Source of the DNA: Blumeriella jaapii
Lineage: Eukaryota > Ascomycota > Leotiomycetes > Helotiales > Drepanopezizaceae
Reading direction: 5' to 3'
DNA: 64,000 nt
NCBI GenBank assembly: GCA_009599575.1
Contig: VWND01000002.1
Location: 62,001 to 126,000, forward strand
The notes beneath the pieces were generated by a model. The model searched no databases. It saw nothing but the letters and a program-made list of their open reading frames with translations, and was not told where the DNA came from. Shown here in pieces: positions 55,142 through 64,000 of this stretch (positions are counted from its first letter, which is position 1; each line of letters opens with the position of its first letter). The position numbers and the translations under genes were made by a program.

Positions 55142-56787
55142 ATCGCGTAATACGCTTAAGAAAAAGGCTTTGCTTAGATCTGGGCGTTTTTCCGACTGGC
55201 GGAAAAGCTTTCGACTTTTTTATATGCGTTTTAAAAATCGTTTAAAGGGAAGTTTTCGTTTTTATTATTATTATTAAAAAGCGAATTTTCGGCCGGCTCG
55301 ATCTCGTTTACATTTATTAGCCTGGAAGGGCCTTTGGATGGAACCGAGGGTCGGCCCGTAAAAGATCGTGCAAATTGGCTTTTTTGAACTTTTTAATATA
55401 GAATAAAAAACGAGCGTTATCGTTGATCCGATCGAAAAGAAAAAACGCCAGAAGGAGCGTTTTGGCGTGGAAAAGAAAAAAAAGCAGCAAGGGGCTAAGA
55501 AGAAGCTTATGAAGTATTAAAACGATTTTCGTACGTACGATTTGATTCGTAATACGCTTTGGTTAAGGATTTACCATTTTAATAAATAATAAATTTAATT
55601 AAAAAGCGATTCGCGTATAAAATTCGTTTAGCCAACTGACTTTGTTTTTCTTAACGGACGGCGGTAAGCCAATTCTTAAAAATCGTTGTACGCGCTTATT
55701 TCAAATGCAGTTTTTCTTATAAACGCTTTAGTATTTTGTCGCGAAAAGCGTTTCGAAGCTGTTTGTTAATTCGTATTTAAGCGTTCGCTGCGAAAATAAA
55801 AAATCGCAGATAAAACCGCCAAAAGTCGTCGTGCGTATTTATTGCAAGCATTTTGAATTTGTTTTCGGCCTTTTAAACGTCTGAAAAGTCGGCCAGAAAA
55901 TCGGCGACCTTTTTAATTAATTTTTCGAAAGGTATAAAATCGGAACGGTCTAAAATACGCGAGGTCAGGAATTTTTTTGCTACGCTTTCGGTTTAATCGA
56001 ATATATAATTTTTACGAAATCGATCGCTAGCGAAATAATCGTAGTAAAATTCGAGGTTATCGAAAATTCTAGTCTTTTAATAGCGTGCTTTGTAATCTTT
56101 ATTATTATTTAACTTAAATTCAAGATTCGGAACGCGTTTTATACGAGCTAATCGAAAGTTAGCAAATAAATAAGAATTATAGCGTTTAAAAAGCGCGCTA
56201 AAGTTTTGGCTATTAAAAAGAGATTTAAAAAGAGTTCGCGAAAAGCGTGGAGATTAATTTGCAGCGTTTGTTAGTTGAAATGAAACGTTGCGAGGGAGAG
56301 AAGCAGCAGATTCGCGATTAGCAGAAGCACGTTCGATAAATTTTATTAAACGCTCTAATTAAAAAGTCTGTCGCAATCGCATAGCTTTCAAAAATTATCG
56401 TTTACGCTTTTGCGCTTTTTTCAATTGATTTTGCAAAAGTCTTAATTAAACGCTTTCAGCGCTAGACTGCAAGAAAAAGGTGGCAAGCGAAATGGTTAGC
56501 GTTTTGCCCTTTTTTTTGTTTTTTTTTTCTCGAGGGAAGAATTGTTTTTCAAAAAAAAAAGCTTTTAAGGAAAGCTGTTTTTTCGCTGATTAAAAAGAAG
56601 ATTAAGATGTAATAATAAAAGCTGAAAAGCTTTGCTGAAAAAAAGATCGTTAAACAAAAGCTATCTTTCGCGAAATGCGAAAATAAGCTTTTTTACGACC
56701 GGTCGATCACTTTGGTATGATCCGTAAGAAATTCAAGAAAAAAAATAGTTTACGCCGTCGCTAGCGTAGAAAAAAAGTTATTAATAA

Positions 56788-57082
56788 TATGACGATCTAA
56801 TCAGTCGAAGGGCTAAGAAATCAGTTAATTAATCGCCGAATTTATATAATATAAAAAACGAGCCTTTGGTTTTGTAACAAAAATATTCATTTAGAATTAA
56901 CAACTGCAAAAGGCAGAGGTTGCTAAGAGGAGAAAGCCTTATATATATAATAGTTTCCATAATTAATAAAAGACTCACCAGAAGATCAGGAAGCTTGCAG
57001 CTATACGCAGTTGCTGGGGAGCTTGCAGCTATACGTAGTTGCTGGAATGACACGCGAGATGGCAAAAGAGTGAATCGTCATA
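56788..57082 (-). repeat. E3 5' LTR (right end)
   Basis: 295 bp with two 28-bp units. The outer end is TCGTCATA and the inner end TATGACGA, each with one RIP-type change relative to the left LTR. ATTAA follows at 57083-57087. Confidence 0.9.
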
Positions 57083-57813
57083 ATTAAATACGCAGTTCTG
57101 AAGTAAAAGGTTTTTAATTAATCGATATGAAAATGTCTAGAAATTGGTTTTCTATTAATTTGTTCGAAAATATAAAATCGTTGATATTTATTTTTTATGC
57201 CTGAAATACGGAAAAAGCTTTTTCAGCTGAGCTTTAGCTTCTGCCCGGCGGCAATATAATTATATAATATAATTAAAAATCTTAGCAGAAACGTTTTTAA
57301 AAATTAATATTATTTAATATATCGTTTAATTTTTGTTTTTGCATTTCTGTCGTTCGTTTTAATGATTTTTTCTCGTAAAACTTTCTGATTAGCTAAATGT
57401 TTTAATATTATATTTTTTTATTTTTTAAAATCAGCTGAATCCGCCGACCATAATTCTTCAGGAAATCCATTAGCTTTCAGGTTGTTGTATATGATTTGGA
57501 CGTAATAAGCTGAGAAAGCAATATCGATAGCAGCACGCGGTTAATATTTTCGATAAATATTAAAAACTGAATATTCGAAATTGAGCATTTTTTTCGCATT
57601 TGCTTTAAAAACCATAGATTCCAGCTTTTACGGAAAAATTTCTATAGTTTTGCTTAAAGCACGTTGTATAATATTTAAATTTTTTTTAGCCATACCTGTT
57701 GACTTTTTGAAAGCAATAGAAAAATTGGTCCAGAAGACTTTTTTCTTTTTAATAAACGTTTTTAATCGAACGCTAAAATAATTTTTAAAATCAACGTAAA
57801 AGCTTACCGGGAT
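57083..57813. other. Spacer between E3 and the third Gypsy family
   Basis: AT-rich. A plus-strand frame at 57581-57781 (66 codons) has no motif. It includes the right ATTAA target duplication of E3. Nothing else can be supported. Confidence 0.5.
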
Positions 57814-58226
57814 TGTCAGGAACCAACATCACGTGTATAAGTCAGGTGATCCGCCAAAACCTTCTGCCTCTTACCAACCTTCGAATAGCACTTTCTGCGG
57901 ATAGGCCGTAAAGGCCGGATAATATTATAAAAACTGAAAATAACATTTAAACAAAATATTTTATAAAAGTAATTGCTAAGAAACCAGTTATTAAAATTAT
58001 ATTAAAAAAAATAAAAAAAGGTCGGGATAAGGGCTGGAAAAGCATATTAAATAAAATTCGCCTGGTTTTTTGAAAAATACTTTTTTCGAAGGCTCTACCC
58101 CTTCTTTTGTATTTATACACGCCTTTTACTAAAAATATAAAAAGTAAAAATTAATTTGATTTTTAATCCAATTTTATCTGAGTTTTATTATTTAAATTAA
58201 TATTTTCCTGTTTTTTAATTTTTATA
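57814..58226 (+). repeat. LTR of the third Gypsy family (copy 2)
   Basis: 413 bp, starting TGTCAGGAACC and ending TTTTATA (decayed from TTCTTACA in copy 1). The 5' half is nearly undamaged, while the 3' half, towards the element body, is RIP-damaged: the reverse of copy 1 at 26064-26477. Confidence 0.82.
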
Positions 58227-59749
58227 TTTTGATTTTTTTATTTATCGAAACGGCAGTTCGATATTATTAAAACAACTTTTTATTATATTATTATATTTAT
58301 ATCGTTATTATCGATATTATAGCTTTTCGTATTCGCAAAAAACAAGCATTTCCAGCTATTTAAAAAGATTTAGCATTTTCGGCTGCTTAAAAAAATCCCG
58401 TACTATCGTTTCCTTTGACGTCACCAGCCTTACTAAAGGTCGAAAATACCTTATTATCAAAGCGCGACGATTTCCCAACTCCTTTTATCGAAGAAATTAC
58501 TAAAAAAGGCCACGCTTAAAGCGATTCGAAAAAATTTTCTATCGAAATTCTGATTTATTTAATTAATAAACGAATCCGCGCCGAACAAAAAGAAAACGAT
58601 AAACGTAGAAAAATAAAAGAAATACGAGCTAAAATAAACAGAAAAAAATTGAAAAAAAAATTTACGAAATAATCAAAAAATTCGAAAAAACCAAAAAACG
58701 CCGAAACGAATTTCGAAAAAAAGTTAAATAATTTCAACGAAAACTCGACGCTTTCGAAAATATCGAAAAAAAGATTTTTATATTTTTTAATACCGTTCCA
58801 ATTGAAAAAAAACAGAAAATAATTTAAGCCGGCGATTATTATAAAATATTCTCGAAGTATTACGATAATAATATTTATTAAAAACGACCTAGCATTTTTT
58901 TTAAATATATTATATCTTTTATAAAGGATATAGCGAATTCGAGCCGAAAAGCATTAAAAATAAAAGACTTTTTAATATATCGAAAGAAAAATACTAAAAA
59001 AGCTTAATTTTTTATTCGGCGTGCAAAACGAAGTTTCCGCCAAAATAAAAAAGTAATATTTTGTATTAATTAAAAGAAAATTAACGTTTGTATTCTAGCT
59101 TTCGACGATAAAATAAAAAAAAAATAAATCGGATACGAACGACGTTTTACGAATATTCGAATTATATAAAACGATTTTAAAAAATAAATATTAAACTTTC
59201 TAATAAATACGGAAAATCGAAAAATCGCGGCTTCGAATTTATACGATAAAGCGAAGCAAAAAAAATATAAATCAATTAACGATTTCGTTGTTTATTTAAA
59301 TAATTTCGAATAGCAGTTGTAAATAATAAACGATGCGATTAAAAAAAAATACTTTTCGCAAAACTCCGATTTATTTTTCGAAAAAAAATTATTAAACGAA
59401 GCAATATTACAGTTATAAATTCGCACGAAAAATTAATATTAATCGCTCGTCGTATCGAAAATGCTAATAAAATTATTAACGACGAAACGAAAAATAATAA
59501 ACGACGAAACGAACGCAAAAAAAAAAAAAAAAAAAAACTTATATTTACGATTAAAGCTTAAAAGCTAAAACAAATATATACCGTTTTCGATTCGAAAATA
59601 CGTTATAAAAAAAAAAACGAAAGCGAAAAAACGACAATTTTAACAAAATCTTTTGGAATCCTAAAATTTCTAACGATTTTTTTTATTTTTCGAAATACAA
59701 TCGCTGCTAAAAAAAAAAATATCGCATAACCAATTATTTAAAAATCGAA

Positions 59750-59791
59750 TATTATAAATGCAACAAAAAAAAATATATAATTTTAAATTGC
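59750..59791 (+). pseudogene. Element C nucleocapsid zinc knuckle, mutated
   Basis: The 14 codons read YYKCNKKKYIILNC. Spacing fits C-x2-C-x4-H-x4-C exactly, with the first Cys and the His both turned to Tyr. TGC-to-TAT and CAT-to-TAT are the changes RIP makes. Confidence 0.7.
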
Positions 59792-60488
59792 TTCGAAGCT
59801 AATAAATTTAAAAATTCGGAAAAAGCTTCCGCTCGATTTTAATTTCGTCGCTGCTAATAAAATCGAACGAAAAAAAAAAAAAAAAAAAAATAATTTTAAT
59901 CGAAATTAAAAAAGCCAAAAGCGAAACTCGTACGAAACGAGCTTTTATCGATTGCGGCGCGAAAAAAAACTGCGTAATCCAAAAGTTATTAATTAAATAT
60001 AAATAAAAACCAATTCAAAAACGTATTAATTTATTTACGATTAAAAAAAAAAAAAAATTATTTACGGCACGCATACGCAATTTATTCGCGTTATTAATAA
60101 TTATAAAATAATTAAAAAAATATAAAGCGATTTCGTAGCTTGCGATATAAATATCCCAAAGGTTTTATTTATCTTAGGGTTTTTTTAATTGCGAAATATC
60201 GACCCCGTTATAAGCTTTCGAATTAAATCGTAGCGATATTTAATCGAACGCTTACAATTTAATTTCGTTATAATCAAACGTTTTAAAAAAAAATTTAAAA
60301 AAAAGCAAGCGTTTTATATCGTTTTGAAAAAAGCTATTAGAAAATAATATTAATTATCTTTTAAATACGACGATTACGCCGACGTATTCGACGATACCGC
60401 CGCGGTTATTCTAGTTTTTTATTATTTTATAAAACATCGAATAAATTTCGCGGAAAAGAAAAACCTTTTTTAAAAACCAATCTATTTT

Positions 60489-61250
60489 TTGTCGGAATTT
60501 AAATTTACCGAATTACGCGAATATTTCGATTCGAGCTTAAAAAAAGGCTGGATAAAAAAATTTATTAGTTTTGCCGGCGCATCGGTAATATTTATACCGA
60601 AAAAAAACGAGAATTTACGATTATGCGTCGATTATAAGAATTTAAACGCAATTACGGTTAAAAATCGAACTTTTCTATTTTTTATCAGCGAAATTTTAAA
60701 TCGTTTTAAAAAAGCTAAAATATTTATTAAATTAAATTTTATTTAGGCGTATTATCGCTTTCGAATAAAAAAAGAAAATAAATAAAAAACTGCGTTTCGC
60801 ATTCGTTACGAATATTTCGAATATTACGTATTATTTTTCGGCTTTTCGAACGCATTAACAATCTTTTAAGCATATATTAATTAAGTTTTAGTCGGTTTAA
60901 TAAATATTACGTATATAATTTATTTCGACGATATTTTAATATTTTCCGAAAACTCCGACGATTATATAAATGCGGTAAAAAAAGTTTTCGAAAGATTTCG
61001 TATTAATAAATTTTACGGAAATTTAAAAAAATATGCTTTCGACACGAATACGATTGAGTTTTTAAGCTTCGTCGTTATTTCTACGGGAATTAAAATAAAC
61101 CCAGGGAAAATAAATAGTATTCGGAAATAGCTTTTTTTTATTACGTGGCGAAATATTTAAATGTTTTTGGGTTTTATTAATTTTTATAAACGTTTTATTA
61201 AGAATTACGCTAAGTTTTGCCGATTTATTATAGATTTTTTAAAAAAAATA
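60489..61250 (+). pseudogene. Element C reverse transcriptase relic
   Basis: 60489-60746 is an 85-codon open stretch covering the RT fingers and palm start (MSEFKFTELREYF, FIPKKNENLRLCVDYKNLNA, AKIFIKLNFI, where the family has FTKLDLR, so the first catalytic Asp is Asn). The second catalytic box YFDDIL at 60921 is intact. The thumb FLGFINFYKRF is at about 61,164. Stops lie between these blocks. Confidence 0.85.
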
Positions 61251-64000
61251 TAACGAAAAAAAATATCGGGCCTTTTTCGTTTTTTATTCGAAGCGAAGCT
61301 CGCTTTTTTATTTTTAAAAAAAAAATTTTGCTAAGCATCGATTTTACGTTATTTCGATTTTCGATTAAAAATCCAAATCGAAACAAACGCTTCGAAATTC
61401 GCTATAAACGGAATATTATTTTAATTATTCGAAAAAAATACGGAGGCACGTTGGCATTTTATCGTATATTATTCGAAAAAGCTTTTTTTTATAAAACAAA
61501 AATACGAAATTTACGACGCTAAGCTAATAGCTATAATTCACGCTTTTAAATAATAGAACCAATATTTACGTAGCGCTTTCGACGTTATTACGATGCGTAT
61601 AAATTATTATAATTTAAAATATTTTTTTACGAAAAAACGTTTAAACGGACGCTAAGCGAAATAAGCCGACGAGCTAGCTGAATACGATTTTGCAATCGAA
61701 TATAAAACAAAAGTTTTTAATCCGGCGAATAGTTTTTTTCGCCGGCCAAATTTAAAAAAAAATTTAAAAAAAAATAACAAACAATTGTTTACGCTATATT
61801 ATAAACTAAAACTAGCTTATTTAAAAAATTTTAAAATGTTTTTCGCAATAAAAACACGTTTAAAATCGGAATATAAATTATTTCGCGCCGATAAATATTC
61901 GAAGCTTTTGTTAACGAAATTAAAAAGTAAAAAGCAAACGGGAAAAAGCTAAATAAAAAGTTTTTTCGCCGGATTATTTTTTACTAATATTATTAATTGC
62001 AAATAATATATATTACGAAGCGTAGCCGCTGTATTGCTATAATTCGAAACGGCTAATAACGAGCTAGCAAAACCGATTTATAAAATTATTTTTAAATTGC
62101 AAAAATTTGATTTTTTTATATTATAAAAAACGTACGAATCGGCTTCGCAAAATAATCGAGCCGGATCCGAAAAATATTAGCGTATAAACTAAAATAAATT
62201 ATTACGTTACAAAAAACGTGCGTATATTTCGAATAAAAACGTTATTAAAAACGAAATATTAAAAATTAATTACGACGATCCGACCGCCGGCTATTAAAAT
62301 TTTCGGCGAACGTTAAAATTAATCGAAAAAAAATATTTCTGACCTGGTTTACGAAGCGACGTAAAGCGTTACGTTAATACGTATAAAAAGTATTAAAAAA
62401 GCAAACTTAGAAAACACCGATTTTATAGCGAATTAGCTTTTTTTTCGATTTTTACGAAATCTTAAAAAAAATAATTATAAATTTTATTACGGATTTATTT
62501 TTTAATAAAAAACGAAATTATATTTACGATTCGATATTCGTTATAATAAACCGATATACGAAGCTATCGAAATATATACCGATATAAAAAACGATTTTAA
62601 TTCCAGATTTAACTAAAATATTTATATAATACGTTTATAAAGATTTTGGCTGTTTTAAAAAAATTATTATAAACAAAAAGTCAGTTTTTATTAATAAATT
62701 CTGGTTTTTAGTAATATTTTACTTATAAATACGACGTCGATTAAATATCGCTTTTTATTTTTAAACCGATAGCCAAACGAAACGTTAAAATCAAATTTTA
62801 AAATTTTATTTTCGTACGTATTACGATTATCGATAAAACGATTAAGCTACGAAGCTTATTTTAGCCGAATTTACGTATAATAATTTAATATACGCTTTTA
62901 CGAATTTTATTTTTTTTCGCATATTATACGGCTTTTATTTAAAACTTGGCAGCAACGTCGAAAGCGACGTCGTAGAAAAAAGGATATCGTTAATAAAAAA
63001 ACGAATTAAAATATTGCAAAAAAAAAAAAAGTATTTAATAAAAAGCTAAAAAAAGCCAACGCGAATTATAAAAGATTTTACGACGTTAAATACAAAAAAA
63101 CTAAATTTTAAATAAACGATAAAATATTATTATCGATTAAAAACTTTCGATAGCTGCGACTTTTTCGAAAGTTTTTAAATAAATATTTAAAGCTTTTTAA
63201 AATCAAGCGAATTATATACGAATACGGCCAAGCTTATTAATTCGAATTTTTTTTTTAATATCGTATTTACGATATTTTCTACGTTTTTCTATTAGAATTT
63301 TAACAGGGTCGGAACGATACCGAGCCGAAAAATAATATAATAAAATTTCAAAAACCCGAAAAATACAAAATTAAATTAATATAAATTTACAAAAATATAA
63401 AAAAAGGCCGATATTATTTAATACGATAAAAAGGTTATTTATTAAGCGAAAATTCGTAAAAGCCAGAAAATCATTTTACGAACGCAAAAAAAATTGTAAA
63501 AAAATATTTAAAAAATACGACAAATAATAACAACGGAACAATAACGAATGCGCGCCGTAAAAAAAAAAAAAAAAAACAAAAATATTTAAAAAATCCTAAA
63601 ACCGCCGCTAAACCAATTTATTTTTATCGTTATTTTTTTTTTTATCGTTATCGCTATTTTTTTTAAATTCAAAAGCAACGGCAGGCTAAAAAAAATTAAT
63701 ATCAAACGAATTCGCAAAATATTCGATTTATTTTAATTAAAGCTTTTATAATAGCCGTAGTCGAATTTTAAATTGCAACTACGATATTTTCGTAAAAATC
63801 CAGAATTTAATTTAATTAATTAAAATAAATCCGAGCGACGTTTTCGAAACGTCGGAAAATACGTTTTATATTAGCGTTGTTAAATAAAAAAGCCGGCGCA
63901 GCTAAAGCTTTCAAAATAATAGCAGCCGCCAAACCGGCAAAAACGGACGCAATAATAATAATAGCAGCGGCAATCCGAACCGCGGCGCGATTCGTACGAT

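Larger units (their letters stand above)
50612..57082 (-). mobile_element. E3: third complete copy of the E1 family, minus strand
   Basis: 6,471 bp with 295-bp LTRs and the target duplication ATTAA (50607-50611 and 57083-57087). Its internal region is 5,881 bp versus 5,883 bp in E1 and E2. It is less RIP-damaged than E2: more TGG and GG-containing codons survive. The RT catalytic box is nonetheless mutated (YLNN, near 53,470) and stops break the polyprotein, so it is inactive. It lies on the right border of the gene island. Confidence 0.93.
57814..64000 (+). mobile_element. Element C: third Gypsy family, 5' end to window edge
   Basis: It starts with the LTR at 57814-58226. The order on the plus strand is gag (about 58,480-59,800, with a CCHC-knuckle relic at 59750-59791), protease near 59,941-59,965 (AFIDCGAK), RT 60489 to about 61,200 (LRLCVDYKNLNAITVKN; intact YFDD at 60921-60932; FLGFINFYKRFIKNY near 61,164), RNase H about 61,300-61,700, integrase about 61,950-63,100, and the IYDIFYVFLLE segment near 63,270 (matching IHNVFHVSLLE). 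The 3' LTR lies beyond the window. It is heavily RIP-mutated with many stops. Confidence 0.85.

Overview
The window comes from a filamentous ascomycete (Pezizomycotina). The evidence is short 48-98 nt introns with GT...CTGAC/CTAAC...AG signals, recognisable fungal genes (CDC10-type septin, SKI8, mitochondrial bL32, guanylate kinase, mitochondrial resolvase CCE1/Ydc2, a RecQ2-like helicase, a SERF-type protein), and long AT-rich blocks full of retrotransposons decayed in the pattern of repeat-induced point mutation (RIP). I cannot name the species. All exon joins were worked out by hand from splice signals, reading phase and remembered family conservation; no searches were run.

Layout. (A) 1-26,063 is an AT-rich repeat block. 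One Gypsy-type element ('B', minus strand, gag near 22.6 kb, protease near 20.5 kb, integrase C-terminus near 3.7-3.9 kb) has been split by two younger copies of a second Gypsy family: E1 (3,949-10,419, plus strand, target duplication GATTT) and E2 (12,836-19,254, minus strand, target duplication AAAAC). Element B's reading frame is continuous across both empty sites. A TIR-bounded non-autonomous-looking element (22,897-24,067) sits beside it. The first ~3.6 kb holds further decayed ORFs that I cannot assign. (B) 26,064-26,477 is an LTR of a third Gypsy family, and normal-composition DNA starts right after it. (C) 26,478-~50,280 is the gene island. Its left part (27.1-32.3 kb) is accessory: two secreted endonuclease/exonuclease/phosphatase (EEP)-fold paralogues, one frameshifted, flank a damaged secreted lysophospholipase. 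The middle and right (33.5-49.1 kb) are mostly housekeeping genes: RecQ2-like helicase, an unknown 166-aa protein, CCE1, a coiled-coil pseudogene, SKI8, bL32m, septin CDC10, GUK1, a four-TM protein and SERF. (D) 50,612-57,082 is E3, a third copy of the E1/E2 family (minus strand, target duplication ATTAA). (E) 57,814-64,000 is the third Gypsy family, starting with its 5' LTR and running off the window.

Functional picture. The housekeeping genes do not form a pathway. They cover DNA recombination (RecQ, CCE1), mRNA decay (SKI8), mitochondrial translation (bL32m), cytokinesis (septin) and GMP phosphorylation (GUK1). bL32m and septin are divergent over a 363-bp promoter region; septin and GUK1 are convergent.

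Most interesting: a pair of EEP-fold secreted proteins that have lost the same canonical metal and acid-base residues, around a lysophospholipase with an altered oxyanion/Arg motif; a RecQ gene whose first intron appears to end in TG instead of AG; a nested retrotransposon stack with exactly interpretable empty sites and nearly indel-free decay; and two LTRs bracketing the island whose RIP damage runs in opposite directions.
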